A stretch of DNA of 64,000 nt, from NCBI GenBank assembly GCA_021014325.1, contig CM037474.1:20020488-20084487 (forward strand), written 5' to 3'. Source of the stretch: Plazaster borealis (Eukaryota > Echinodermata > Asteroidea > Forcipulatida > Labidiasteridae). Positions within the stretch are counted from its first letter, which is position 1, and the number at the start of each line of letters is the position of its first letter. The translations under genes were made by a program, and so were the position numbers. The notes beneath the pieces are model-generated. The model saw only the letters and a program-made list of their open reading frames with translations, searched no databases and was not told the DNA's origin. Positions 24,142 through 36,767 of this stretch are shown piece by piece.

Positions 24142-24711
24142 GTTCCCTGGTCCAGATGACAGAAACAAGAGAAAGTAGCAACAAAGACATTCCATACTCG
24201 AACAATAGGACAATTTGAGGCTGTTGCTGGGCTGGACAGTGTTATTCAATTGAATACTTTTATTAAAACATAAACTCATTTTCACAAAGAAAGTTGAAAT
24301 CGTGGATTTGGATAGCCGATTGCCGGGTATAATGATTTTTTGAACTTTCGATATTCGTATACTTGTTCAAGATCTCTACCATTGCGACATGGTTATTAAA
24401 TGAGAACTGTTTCTATTAATATACGAGCAAATTAATTGTTTTATTCATTTGCAAAAATTTGGAATCTTGACTTAAAGGTGATTGAAACTCACCCGATTTA
24501 CCTATAGGCCTACAGGTTTCAAGTTGAGATGACGCACCGCCGAAAACATGAAACCAACATAAACCAACTGTCGAATGGGATGATAAATTTAGCAGGCCCT
24601 ATTTAACTATATTCAATTAAACAAAAAGAAAACGTATTCAAAAGACATCCACATTCGAAAACAAATCTCTCTGGTTCTAATAAGTCGAGCTTCAAAAACT
24701 GAAAATTATAC
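24142..24711. other. Non-coding
   Basis: No recognised feature. Confidence 0.4.
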
Positions 24712-24801
24712 TGGCCCTGAAGGGACATCAAACATATATTTACGGGAATATTTACGTAAATATTCACGTAAATATATATGTTTGATGTCCCTTCAGGGCC
24801 A
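24712..24801. repeat. 90-bp loopless palindrome
   Basis: TGGCCCTGAAGGGACATCAA is inverted at the far end (TTGATGTCCCTTCAGGGCCA), and the centre GAATATTTACGTAAATATTC is itself an exact palindrome, so the fold has essentially no loop. Confidence 0.93.
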
Positions 24802-25029
24802 CCATAGAAAATGCACCACAGGCGTATACCACACAATCAATGCTGTCAGTTATCAGGTGATACAGATAAATAAAAGATTTTTGTTGACTAATGAATTATT
24901 GCAATCTGAAATTTACTATAAAGAAGCAAGATGATATTAAAATATTACATATATTTTGATGAAAAGTTTCATCTATTTGTATGAGCAGTAATTGTTTGTA
25001 CAGAAAAAACTGGAGCATGAATGGCGGCC

Positions 25030-25403
25030 TTAAAGGCACTGAACACGTTTGGAAATTGTCAAAGACCAGTGTTCTCACTTGGTGTATCCCAACATATGCA
25101 TAAAATAACAAGCCTGTGAAAATTTGGGCTCAATTGGTCATTGAAGTTGCAAGAAAATGATGAAAGAAAAAACACCCTTGTTGTACAAATTTGTGTACTT
25201 TCAGATAGGAATAAAAACTTCTTGCAAGAAGTTGTTATTATTTTAGTGAGAAATTACCTCTTTCTCAAAAACTACATTACTTCAGAGGGAGTCGTTTCCT
25301 ACAATGTTTTATACTATCAACAGCTCTCCGTTTCTTGTTACCAAGTAAGTTTTTATGCTAATATTTGTTTTGAGTCATTACCAAACGTGTACAGTGCCTT
25401 TAA
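25030..25403 (+). mobile_element. TTAA-type MITE family 1, copy A
   Basis: TTAAAGGCACTGAACACGTT at the left and ACGTGTACAGTGCCTTTAA at the right are imperfect inverses with TTAA at each boundary. Length 374. The internal CTCAAAAACTAC...GAGGGAGTCG is shared with all family 1 copies. Open frames within it are repeat-derived. Confidence 0.9.
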
Positions 25404-25559
25404 AAGGGGGGGTCTATACGGACAAACAACAATTTTGCTTGACTTTTTTTTCATACGTGCATGGGAAAGCATCGTTGGTAAAGTGTTTCATGAGAAATAC
25501 TAATGTTAATACTACTCTAGAGTCCTGTGCATTGAGACTGTACTTTATGGGACGGTGAG

Positions 25560-25920
25560 CTCGAAGAGTCAATGGAGCAATCCCCTCCCATCAGCATACG
25601 ACTAAATCCTGTATAAGTGATGAGCGCCCCCAATGCCTTATTGTCCCCAGTGGCATCTCGATGGGGACGATCGTCTCATCCTTTTATATATATCGGTGTA
25701 CCCGGTAGATCGCTCATCATTTCGCAACACGTTAGCTCTCAGTGCCGACGGTCATCCTGTTCGTCTTAAGGTTGTCAAATTTCACCAACCTATAGAATAC
25801 TCTGTGGATTTACAAAGGGCTGTTGGAGATTTGTCTCTCGTCCCATGTCAGATGAGGGAAACCACACATAATTTTCCCCCTGCTCTTCATAACAATGTAA
25901 ACATAATATTCGACACAAGG
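25560..25920 (+). other. Possible untranslated or short exon before a GTAAGT donor
   Basis: A CpG-richer segment between two MITEs ends at ACACAAG followed by GTAAGTTGG (25921), a strong donor. An open frame from 25633 runs 96 codons to a stop formed by the donor itself, so if the donor is used the frame would be open to the junction. No protein family is recognised. It could be a 5' exon of the sarcospan-like gene 33 kb downstream, or chance. Confidence 0.2.
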
Positions 25921-26328
25921 TAAGTTGGCTTAAATAATAAATGATTTTATTCGTGGACTGTTTATATGAAACACTACAAGCAATATTTTGAAATGTTTCT
26001 TTTAATTAAGCAGCAAAAAGATATTTTAATCGCCTATTTTTTTTAAGCGATAAGTCTTTAACATCTTGTTCGTGTAAACCATTGGTTGTTTGAGCTAGTT
26101 TCATTCATAAACTCCATGAATGAGTCACCGAAGTGTTGCAAAAGCCATTTTGATCCCGAACTAACTCTTCTACTTTATTTTATAACTCGATGAAACCCGA
26201 TGTAGCGGATAGTTTAATAATAATAGTATTTAAAAAAAAACAGGTTAGATGGCTTCTGACTGGCACCTCGAACAAAAAATAGTTGACAAAATAGGGAGAC
26301 CGCCAACATCTTTACTTATTATATAGGG

Positions 26329-26402
26329 TTAGCTAGTTCAGTTGGTTGAGCGCCGGCAGTTAATTCGGAGGTCACATGTAAGTTCAAGTCCCGCTTCAGT
26401 AC
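26329..26402 (+). repeat. tRNA-like SINE head or tRNA pseudogene
   Basis: GGTTAGCTAGTTCAGTTGG, TGAGCGCCGGCAGTTAATTC and AAGTTCAAGTCCCGC give an A box, an anticodon-arm-like segment (GTT, Asn-like) and a B box, but the acceptor stem does not pair and extra bases sit between the arms. Confidence 0.6.
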
Positions 26403-26652
26403 ATTTTGTCGTTCGTTCAAACCAAAAACGTTTAAAATCTACCCAGTCAGTTTCCTTTGTGGTTTATACTTGATATGTACCAGTCCCCTGCTCCTTTCAA
26501 GAAAAGAAAAGAAAAACCAACAAAACAAAACATCACCACCATAACAACAAATACAACACAAACCCACCGATGACTTCTTCATCCTCCAGCCCGGGTTATC
26601 CACTACGAGCCGTATAGTAGGTATCTGAGGGTATTTACGTAATGCTTGTCTA

Positions 26653-27024
26653 CTAAAAGGGATTGTATACGTTTGGTAATTGGAACCCACTGTTTGTTTC
26701 AATCCAATAGAGTTGTAGATTTATACCATAAAACTAACCTGTACAAATTTCATTTCAAAAGGTGGTGGCGTTTTTGAAATATTGCCAACAATCTGGAGCG
26801 GTTATGTCCACACAGGAAGAATATAAATCTGCAACACAACAGATTCAAATTTGTTGGGATAAAAGGTGAACTCTTTTTCCATAACCGCATTACTTCAAAG
26901 TGAAATGTTTCTCAAAACGTATTAAACTATAACCAAAGCTGCATGTTGTACTTCTTTAAAAATGAGTAAGTTTTTATTGCCATTAATTTTCAGAGTCATA
27001 ACCAAACGTAAACAGACCCTTTAA
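26653..27024 (+). mobile_element. TTAA-type MITE family 2, copy b
   Basis: Starts AAAGGGATTGTATACGTTTG and ends CAGACCCTTTAA. The central palindrome seen in copies a, d and f is largely missing here. Confidence 0.88.
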
Positions 27025-28549
27025 ATGACAACACTTTGACGACTAACGGGGATAGTCCTAATTGCCATTAGGCTCATTCATGGATTCATTTATGTGGCTG
27101 GAGTTAGAAGGTTTAGTAATGCTCAAATAACTACAGTTTGCCAGACTCATCATCGAAATCGTGACAGAATTTATGATCTCAAGGATGTGATCAATAAGAA
27201 CAAAGTGGTCGGGTAGAAGTGAAGTACTGCAATTATTGAACCAGCAACATCAATTCTCCCGATGACTCGGACAGGAGATATTCTGTTTGAAATGTCAAAA
27301 AATTCACATTCCACTCGAACATAAAATTCGGAAATTATTTTGAAACTGAGGTGCAGGTTCAGTTAATAACTGAATAACTTTTGGATAAGATTCGCCCCGT
27401 CCCATCCAGCCTACGGTCTATTGGAGATCAATGGTCCAAGCGCCTGAACCAAAGAATGAGACCGGTGTGGTGGGCCCTGGTGCGGATTATGGACAAAGCG
27501 ACTCATTGAAATAAAAGGTCGCCCTCTCTTGTTCAGAGCCGCCACATTAGTCACACCGCGCGAGCTGCTGATGGAGTTGATAATAAACACTTACAATAGC
27601 GGCATGTACAGCATTGTGCGATCTAAACCTTGTTATTACGGAAGTTTATCTCGTCTTGGTAGAGTACAATGTAGGCTTACAAATTGTAAACACAGTCAGG
27701 ACTCGCACATGATTTAGCTTCAGAGGATCCTAACTGTAAATGATGTAAGTACTCATGATTAGCATAGACTTTGATGTTGTGTTCAGTATTTCAAAACAAA
27801 GCAATCGTGTTTGTCCTAGACGTACAGGTTTGGCGACGTTGCGTTGACAGTGACATTGTATTGCTAAGTAGTCGGCTAGTCTGGCCATTCTGGCATTGCA
27901 GCTCAATACTGAATTCGGTGACGACTGTCGACTGTCAAGGCTTGAACAAATGTGCATTCGTTGTTGTTAATGTTACAGCGCATTATTCAAATGGAATGTT
28001 GATCAATTAAAATGTAGACCGTTGGCTGTTGCATCGTGGAGGAATTTGTTACCTCCAGGGTTGCAGCCACAGCAGGTCCATCCACTGTCTATGTTTAAAC
28101 TTTTACAGGCTATTTATTTTTTAATTTATGTTTTCAAGCTCTAATTAAACTGATTGATTATTATACATTTGGTTAAGGCTTTGGTGATTTAATTCTTAAA
28201 CGATTTATCTTCATGTCAGTGATTGGAACTGTGAGAACCAAGAAACAAAAATTAAGTAAAACTGAAAATCATCTTTGTGTTTTGAACCCACCTTCTAGTT
28301 CTAGTCTATAGATGTTGTCAGTTTATAAATACATAATTTTCATTCAACACTGAACCTGTTGTATCAGGGAGTTTTGCGCATGGCCATACCTGGCTTATTT
28401 TGATTGCAGCAATCAAAATAAACAATGTTATGTGTATTTCAAAACTAGTGTCTCAACTTTGACAGAAGAAGGCCACAACCTTTTGGGTAAGCATTAATAC
28501 CAATAAGCTTTCAGGTTGAATCCAATTGGAGGTGATTTCAATCCCAAAC
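27025..28549. other. Non-coding; CpG-richer at about 27430-27700
   Basis: 27430-27700 is less AT-rich than its surroundings, and the plus frame 27529-27717 is open, but no protein family or splice pair is recognised. Confidence 0.3.
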
Positions 28550-28919
28550 TTTAACGGGATTGTATACGTTTGGTAATTGGAACCAACTGTTTGTTTTAAT
28601 CCTATATAGTTGTAGATATATACAATAAAACTAACCTGCGAAAATTTCATTTCAAAAGGTGGTCGGGATTCTGAGATATTGCCGAAAATATGGAGCGGTT
28701 TGTCCACGCAGGAAGAATAATCTGCAATTGGAATACACAATCTGAGGATTCAAAATTGTTGGGATAAAAAGTGATATCTTTTTCCATAACTGCAGTACTT
28801 CTAAGTGAAAAGTTTCTCAAAATTCATTATACTATCCAAAGCTGCTGTACTTCTTACCAAGGAAGTTTTTATTGCCATTAATTTTCAGAGTCATTACCAA
28901 ACGTATACAGAACCTTTAA
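28550..28919 (+). mobile_element. TTAA-type MITE family 2, copy c
   Basis: TTAACGGGATTGTATACG at the left, ACCTTTAAAG at the right. Internal order as in copy b. Confidence 0.88.
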
Positions 28920-29511
28920 AGTTGAAAATAAGAAATAAAATAAAAACTCCAGTTCCTAGAACTCCATAGACAAAGACAGAGGCAATGGACAAATGCCATG
29001 GTAAAATTGACCTAATAATTTATGAAAATTATTTCTGCATTTAGAAACATATGTTTTTAAAGATCCGAAATCTGAACTTATGCCTTTGTAAACAAAACTA
29101 CAAATACTACAAATCCCAGACCTTATACTGACGCATGAGAGGCATTTATTGTCTACCATAATATGAGCAAAATTTTTACCTATTGTCTCAAGAAAATTCC
29201 TCACTTTTAGCAAAGAATTTGTGCTTTTAAAATGTAAAAGAATCTCAAAATTCTGCCAAGTGGATGCATCTTTGGCCTGTTTCATGGTTGGCAGTGCACC
29301 AGGGGATTAGGACTGTAGGTCACTTCAACCATAGCTGCTCCATCAGTGGCATAAGCCCAGCTGTTACATGTGACCTTTGTCAGGCAGCCTACCTTCTGTC
29401 TATGTGACCTTCTGCCATGTTATAACAACATGCATTATTGACTTGTGTTTCTATGGTGTTAGTGGCATTTTTAGTGAAAATTATTGATGTGCAAAAAAGA
29501 TCTTAAAAGTA

Positions 29512-29877
29512 TCGTACACGTTTGGTAATGACTCAAAACAAATATTAGCATAAAAACTTACTTGGTAACAAGCAACGGAGAGCTGGTGATAGTATAAAAC
29601 ATTGTAGGAAACGACTCCCTCTGAAGTATCGTAGTTTTTGAGAAAGAGGTAATTTCTCACTAAAATAATAACAACTTCTTGCAAGAAGTTTTTATTCCTA
29701 TCCGAAAGCACACAAATTTGTACAACAAGGGTGTTTTTTCTTTCATCATTTTCTTGCAACTTCGATGACCAATTGAGCCCAAATTTTCACAGGCTTGTTG
29801 TTTTATGCATATTGTTGGGATACACCAAGTGAGAACACTAGTCTTTGACAATTTCCAAACGTGTTCAGTGCCTTTAA
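29512..29877 (-). mobile_element. TTAA-type MITE family 1, copy B
   Basis: Inverse orientation of copy A: left end TTAAAAGTATCGTACACG, right end GTTCAGTGCCTTTAA. Confidence 0.9.
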
Positions 29878-30214
29878 AGGCCGCCATAGAATTCATGCTC
29901 CAGTTTTTTCTTTACAAACAATTACTGCTCATACAAATAGATGAAACTTTTCATCAAAATATATGCAATATTTTAATATCATCTTGCTTCTTTATACTAA
30001 ATTTCAGATTGCAATAATTCCTTAATCAACAAAAAACGTTTAGTTATCTGTTCAGTGCCTTTATGTTTGTGTGTCTTGCCAAGTACAGTTGAAAGCTTGT
30101 TTCCACATGATGCTATCAAAGCTTCCTGTAAGCATTTTGGGGAACCCCTGTTCATTTTGAGTTTTTATTTTATTTTTTTACACACATCCAATAGCACAAT
30201 TAGCGCCAATAACA

Positions 30215-30375
30215 GGATGAATAGGAAACGAGAAGAAATGTTCCATTTTAGATGTGGATGGAAAACCCCCATGGGGGAAAACCCACGCAATCAAGTAGGG
30301 ACTGAAAACCCAAACCACATGCAAGGCTCTGGTCTGAGGTGGGATTCGAACCGGGGTCCACAGAGGTGGTAGGTT
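30215..30375 (-). mobile_element. tRNA-headed SINE family C, fragment
   Basis: Contains GTGGATGGAAAACCCCCATG, AAGTAGGGACTGAAAACCC and GTGGGATTCGAACCGGGGTC (B box on the minus strand), matching 48839..49118. The A-box part is lost. Confidence 0.65.
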
Positions 30376-31081
30376 ATTTTGTAATTCAAACATGCATGCA
30401 ACAGTTCTGATAAACTTTTTTCCACACCAAAAAATGAAGCACTTCCTTTTGTATTGAACTGAAGTATGTATTCCCATAAATTATTTAGAGTTTATACATA
30501 AAGCAAAAGTCTGTGTGAAGTAAGTGAAATCCTCTATTCATATATTTATCAAATCATTAATAATCTGAAAGTTAATCTGATGTGAATTTTTTGAGACGTG
30601 TCCCTTGCTTTTGCCTACATGTAGGTGCCATTGAAGGATGCCTGAATGCCCCTTTCAAAAGTAAATTTGAAGACCCATGATAAAGTGTGAAAACTTACAA
30701 AGTCTCAAGTTTGTGTGATGAAAAATCCACCTTTTCCAAATTCATTTTGGAATATCGTTTATTTCCTCTATGATGTACAAATATTAGGCCTATGTGCTTA
30801 AATCTTCCTCTAAGTTTTTTCCTTTTCTGTGCATTGATTACAATTTTTGTTTATCCATACAGTTTTGCTAATTATTTACCACTGTATGCTTTTAGTAGCT
30901 GTACACAATACTGATTAAAAACTAAATTGCCATTGAAACCACGTTGTTTAGGCCTATTTCTTTTGTTCACATGCAATAGATTTAACCAAATAATGAGAGT
31001 GGTTTGGCATTGATCAATATGGACACCTATAGTAGGAGCAAATGGTGTTTTTGTTTCTAAAGTATGTATAGTGAATGTTAT
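30376..31081. other. Non-coding
   Basis: AT-rich, nothing recognised. Confidence 0.4.
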
Positions 31082-31500
31082 GATAATAATAATACTGAGT
31101 TCTTCACACCCGGTGGGCATATCAAAGTGCTCAGTATTTTTTCTGCAAGGTATGCGGAGCTACGTGTTGAAGTATGAGACCTATTCCTTTACATAGCACC
31201 ATGTAATGGTTTACAAGGTGCTGTGGCGCAATATGCTGCCGATCAAACCAGGAAGAACCAGGGCGAACCCCTTCTCTTTACGATAAGTGCACTGGGGTTC
31301 TTTTATGTGCATTAGGCCTACACAACACAACACAACACACGGGACTTACGGCTTTACGTTCCATCCGAAGGACGCAGCAATAATGGTTAAAAGTGTCTTG
31401 CTTTTAGGACACAAGTGTCACGACCGGGACTCGAACCCACACTGATCAGAAACACCAGAGCTTGAGTGCGGTGCGCTTATCCGCTCGGCCAAGACACGCC
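31082..31500 (-). mobile_element. tRNA-Leu-derived SINE, copy 2
   Basis: On the minus strand: GGCGTGTCTTGGCCGAGCGG, GGGTTCGAGTCCCGGTCGTG, CACTTTTAACCATTATTGC, CTTCGGATGGAACGTAAAGC. The tail ends in AGTATTATTATTATC. Tail type as in copies 1 and 5. Confidence 0.88.
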
Positions 31501-31642
31501 TTTATATGACTCCTGATGAGTTATGATGACATTGCGTATAAATATATGATTGGTAACATGTTCCAACATTAAACTGTCCAGACTTGAATTGTAAACATTT
31601 AAAGTAATATTGGTATGAGTGACTCGTTACTACAAACCATGT

Positions 31643-32021
31643 TTAAAGGCACTGGACGTAGTTGGTAATTGTCAAAGACCAGTATTCTCACTTGGTGTAT
31701 CCCAACATATGCATAAAATAACAAACCTGTGAAAATTTGGGCTCAATTGGTCATCCAAGTTGCAAGAAAATATTGAAAGAAAAACACCCTTGTTGCACAA
31801 ATTTGTGTGCTTTCAGATGCCTGAAAGAGGCTTCAGGCCTGAAGTCTTTTTCAGATTCAAATATTTTAGTAAGAAATTACCTCTTTCTCAAAAACTGCGT
31901 TACTTCAGAGGGAGTCGTTTCTCACAATGTTTACTATCGCCAGCTGTCAGGTGCTCGTTACCAAGGAAGTTTTTATGCTAATATATTTTGAGTAATTACC
32001 GAACGTGTCCAGTGCCTTTAA
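31643..32021 (+). mobile_element. TTAA-type MITE family 1, copy C
   Basis: TTAAAGGCACTGGACG at the left, GTCCAGTGCCTTTAA at the right. Confidence 0.9.
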
Positions 32022-32171
32022 ATTTTATCTTGCTGTCATTAATTCAACAATTAAATTCAACATTTTGAATCTAACCCTCAAGTCTCAAAATCAAAGTAAT
32101 CAGCCAAGACTCGTTGTATTGTATTACATCGAAAATATATTTCATGGTACATGTAGGTAGTACTAGTTAGC

Positions 32172-32345
32172 CTGGAATTACACGGAGGCCATGGAGGCCA
32201 TGGCCTCTGTTGCCCCTGGTCTTGGCCTTAGTGCCCTTTCAAAAGTTTCCCATAGAGTTTATGATTTTCCAATACAAGTGCCCTTTGGAAAATCAAAATG
32301 GCCTTGCCCTTGTTTAGAGAAGAATTTCCTGGCCTGTAGTAGTAC
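32172..32345. repeat. GGAGGCC family repeat, copy 2
   Basis: GCCTGGAATTACACGGAGGCC, GTCTTGGCCTTAGTGCCC, GTTTCCCATAGAG and the closing AATTTCCTGGCC match copy 1 at 15624. Confidence 0.65.
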
Positions 32346-32572
32346 ATTTACAATGATACATTTGTACCAACTTAGTTTAAATTGCATACTTGTTTGGATA
32401 ACTTTGGATAAGGATTTATCCAGAAAGAGCCATTCCTTTATATGGGGACAAGTTCTATAACTGCCAGATTCAGGAAGGGTTACAGAATGAAAAAACAAAA
32501 TATATAATAACCCTTTGACCTCCGGGTCGAATCCTGCCTTGAACCGGATTCAAGTATTTTTGTAGGTAGATT

Positions 32573-32941
32573 CAGGGCTTGGATTTTACACTGTACCGCA
32601 GGCCTGAGGCCAGTAATTTCAGCGTCAGGCCAGTAAACTCAAGACAGGACAAGTCCATTGGTCTTCTGGTTTCAATTCAATATCTTTGTTTAAAAAAAAT
32701 GATGTTTAAATGTTGAGTTTGGGTCTCATAAGTATATTTCAATTCAGGCTGAGTATCAGTGATCACCCATAAAACAGAAGAGATTATCTTCTCACAGTGT
32801 TTTGTTCAAATAAAATAGTTTAGATGATAAAACTGTGGTCTCATTTTGATTCTGGTCTTGTAAATAAAATTCTGGTCCAGTAAATATTTTGAGCTACAAG
32901 TCCTGCAGTCTTGTGGATTTTCCCCCCAAATTCAAGCCCTG
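32573..32941. mobile_element. hAT-like MITE (CAGGGCTC family), copy 1, target duplication AGATT
   Basis: CAGGGCTTGGATTT at the left and AAATTCAAGCCCTG at the right are inverse ends. AGATT occurs directly before (32568-32572) and after (32942-32946) the element. Confidence 0.85.
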
Positions 32942-33173
32942 AGATTTGGTTTTCAGTCCCCACCTGATTGTGGTTTTTGCCCTATTTACTTTATTTCAGG
33001 GTTTTCCTCGCACATCTAGAGCTAAGCCTTTCTTTATCATCTTCTCTAAACAGGTAGGCCTATTTTTAGGCCTAGTATGGGTTATAGCTGTTAATCACTT
33101 AAAGAACCCCATGGTTTCATTCCCAGAAAACATTAAATAATTGTAATGCCTTTTCATAACTTTCTTCTTAAAT

Positions 33174-33479
33174 GCATAAAATAACAAGCCTGTGAAAATT
33201 TGGGCTCAATTGGTGATCCAAGTTGCAAGAAAATGATGAAAGAAAAAACACCCTTGTTGTACAAATTTGTGTGCTTTCAGATAGGAATAAAAACTTCTTG
33301 CGAGAAGTTTTTATTATTCTAGTGAGAAATTACCTCTTTCTCAAAAACTACGTTACTTCAGAGGGAGTCGTTTCCTACAATGTTTTATACTATCAACAGC
33401 TCTCCGTTGCATGTTACCAAGTAAGTTTTTATGCTAATATTTGTTTTGAGTCATTACCAAACGTGTACGATACCTTTAA
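33174..33479 (+). mobile_element. TTAA-type MITE family 1, copy D (5'-truncated)
   Basis: Begins within the family at GCATAAAATAACAAGCCTG, lacking about 70 bp of the left end; the right end ACGTGTACGATACCTTTAA is intact. Confidence 0.88.
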
Positions 33480-33796
33480 TAACTTAAAGTAAAATGAAAT
33501 AAGCAGAGTATTATAAAAGCTGAAATGCACCTTGCTCTACCTTTAATCCATCAAATTAAATCAAGTTTGAACTGTTATTATTGCTCAGATTGAGTGCGTA
33601 CTTGAATTACACACATGTACATTGTATGTAAATGCTTCTTTGTATAATCTTTTAATAATGAAGTTGAATTTATGCCTAGTTGGCTCTCATTTGATAGCAT
33701 TACTGTGCAAATGTCCTCCAAAATTATTCTATGATTTCCAGAGGAATAATTCCGCGAATTTAAGATGAAGTCATTCAGTAGTTTGTTTTCTGAATG

Positions 33797-34159
33797 CAGG
33801 GCACAAATTTCACACAGGCCCGAGGCCAGTAGTTTTAGTGTTGGGCCAGTAAACTCATGACTGGACAAGTTCGGCGGTCTTGGTTTTTTTCTTCAGTTGA
33901 ATAATAATACCTCACTGTGTAATATGGTGTTCAAATGTTGACTTTGAGTCTGATAAAATACCTCTCAATTCTATACAGTACTGAAATATATTTAATACTC
34001 ATAAAGACAAATGAGATAAATCCATGTATTAGTGCTTGTTCAAATAAAAACAGTTGGACGTTAAGCTGTGTTCAGGAAGTATTTTTTCTCGTTTTGATTC
34101 TGGTCTTGTAAAAACAATTCTAGGACAGTAAACATTTTGAGCAACAATCCCAAGCCCTG
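33797..34159. mobile_element. hAT-like MITE (CAGGGCTC family), copy 2, target duplication GAATG
   Basis: Left end CAGGGCACAAATTTCACAC, right end AATCCCAAGCCCTG. GAATG flanks both sides (33792-33796 and 34160-34164). Confidence 0.85.
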
Positions 34160-34734
34160 GAATGGTTGAACTTGTTTCAATTGTCATCCTTTACAGGTTG
34201 TTTTGATTTTCATTCACGAATGTAGTTATTATGCAGTATGGTATTTGTTTTAAAAGATATAGGCCTAAAAGATGTACTGTAAAATTAACTTAAAGCTAAT
34301 GAAAAAGTATTTTGCGCAGACTAATTTTGAAAAAAAAGCAATTTTAGAACCTTTATTTCAACATGTATTGAATGAACTTTTTGCTTGAAAGGTTTAGTTT
34401 GAAACTTCCCAATAGAAATGACCAGCTCAAATGCCACGTCACATGTACCCTTTGTGACTGGTTTAATGCTAATTTGTGCGCAGCAGACATTTGTTTAGCA
34501 ATATTTTTTTCTAAAGCAGCTCTATGGTCCCAGCTAGTATAAAAGTGTACTTAATAAAGTTGAATATCAATCTTTAAAGTTGAATATCAAAGTTTTAAAA
34601 GAAAATTTGTTGTTCCTTATAAATTACACAAAAATACAAAATTAATCATTTAGAAAAAAGTATTGTTCATAAATTAAGGATAATTGGTTCTTTATTTGAT
34701 AAGGTTCTTTATAAATTTGTAGCATTTTTGAGAT
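34160..34734. other. Non-coding
   Basis: AT-rich; nothing recognised. Confidence 0.4.
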
Positions 34735-34985
34735 CTTGCAAAAATTTGGAGGGGTTATGTCTACATGCAGGAAGAATAATCCATAATTGGAACACACACT
34801 CTGAGAAACTTTTCATGCAGAAACGTTTCTCAGATTGAAATGTTTTTGAATCCCTCTCTCTAAAACCACATTCCCTTGAAGGAAATTGTTTCTCAAAATG
34901 TCATCAACAGCTGCAGTGCTTCTTACCAAGTCAGTTTTGTTATGGTCATTAATTTTTGGAGTAATTAAGAAACAATTATTGGCAT
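34735..34985 (+). repeat. TTAA-type MITE family 2 subfamily, fragment
   Basis: Shares GAGAAACTTTTCATGCAGAA / GTTTCTCAGATT and TCTAAAACCACATTC with the copy at 57580. Both termini are lost. Confidence 0.75.
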
Positions 34986-36767
34986 TTTTATGAGGTGTTC
35001 CTGTACATACTGCACAGTCTAAGCAAGTGGAGATATTTATGGGAAATATACATCCATGGGAATTGTATCCATTTGCCCTTCTCCATATGGTCCGTTTGAT
35101 GCATTCTTAATGTTGGAGACAACATTCATTTTAGAAACCCATTACATTGCATAATATACTAATCATTATAGGTTCCTATTTTGCCTATGGGTAATTTTAT
35201 GAATGTTAAGTCTTGGCCAAGGATGGGCCTAGAGTGGGATTCAAACCCAAATTCCGGTAACTCGGCCACCTAAAAGCTACTGAATATAAAGAGGCTGTAC
35301 ATCCCATGGGTTTGGAAATACATGTGGATTTATTTATTTAGGTATTTATTTCAATATGTTTATATAGATGGTGTAAAAAACAGCTTATGGGCCTGTGAGT
35401 TAGATAACAGTTAAATCAATAAAAATGAATTATATTAAAGAATAATTTAAGGGTTCAAAAGGAACAAGATACAATAATGAACAATATTACAAATACAACA
35501 TGCAGTCAAGCACAACGACACAATAGGGAAAAACAAACAATTAAAAAGAAACTAGAAATATATAAAATACACCTATAATGTACAATGAGAGAGGAATGGC
35601 TAGTAAGGTTTTCAGTCATGAAGGACTGGGCATGATAGGCATTTCCATGGTAACCCGTACTTCTGGTTCATTCACCACTTAACCACATAATCACAAATAA
35701 TTATTTCATGACTTGAAGCCTTGACATTTTACAACATTTTCAAAATCATTATCAAAACTGTGTTTCTGATGATGTGGTTTGTATAATGTGAATGAATTGC
35801 TCACTTGTATGTATGTTGGAAGCTAACAAATAAAAAGATCCTTTGTGTTTAAGAAAATAATGCTGAATGGTTTTGTGAAAAAGTTATGTTTTTTTACAGA
35901 AATCTTAAAGTGTGATTGTTCTTTGTAAGATCAGGTTTATCCCCAAAATGACCCTTTTTTTTGAAGTAGTTCTGTTTGGCAACCTTATCTTCTTCATCTT
36001 CTTATCAAAACAAATTCAGTTTAGACCCGACATTACAGATCACAATGTGATTCACCCTAAAGTCTTCATATGGATTGCCATCAGGTGAAACTGTGCAGTC
36101 TAAAAACAAATAGAGTTGATTGGAGGTGCCAAAAGGTTTCAAAATTACAGATTGTGACAAAAAACAAGGGTCAAATGTAGAATAGATGTATGCAAGTATA
36201 ACATCAAACCAATGAATGTAGGCGTGAGTTAGATGAATTTGGTGAATGGACTGGCTCAGTGCATTGGTTCATTCAGTCACTGGGTTGTGGAAGGAACATG
36301 AGCATAGATTGGTTTTTGGAAGAGTAAAATTCTTCCTGCCCTAGTTTGTTAGTAAAAACACCACACGAACAACCTGTGACAAAGTTATCCAAATTTGGTT
36401 GTTTAGTTTTAGAGAAGACAGCAACAAACTTAAGGCCCGTGTTTTGTCAGGGATCTTGTGCCTGTTTATATTGCGCTAAAATTAAGCAATCAGTGATTTG
36501 TTTAGTCTCCAAATGCTATTTCCTTGCCTTTGACGGTCTTGAAGATGAAAATCTTTCTCTGGAAAATCGGTACTGGTATAACCTTGACAATCTCTGAGAC
36601 TTCAAAGAATTACCAATCATGGACATTGTCATTAACTGAATAATAATATCGTAGTCTTATATAGCAAACGTATCTACCAATAAGGTAGGCCTACGTGCTT
36701 GAACAAAGAGAATAATCTCAGACAGCTTTTGAATTTTTTGAATTATGAGACCGAATTTTTGAAGCGA
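34986..36767. other. Non-coding; one weak tRNA-like remnant near 35225-35275
   Basis: At 35225-35275 the minus strand reads GGTTTGAATCCCACTC (B-box-like) preceded by GGTGGCCGAGT, a possible decayed Leu/Ser-type SINE head. Nothing else is recognised. Confidence 0.35.

Noticed and set aside
23943..24218. 91-codon frame inside the hAT-like element as a transposase remnant
   Set aside because: No hAT dimerisation (C-terminal) or zinc-finger pattern can be seen, and it reaches into the flanking host DNA.
25141..25558. 120-codon plus frame, with near-identical frames at 29481 and 33223
   Set aside because: The repeated peptide is the translation of MITE family 1; copies A and D keep it only because they are young, and copies C and E break it.
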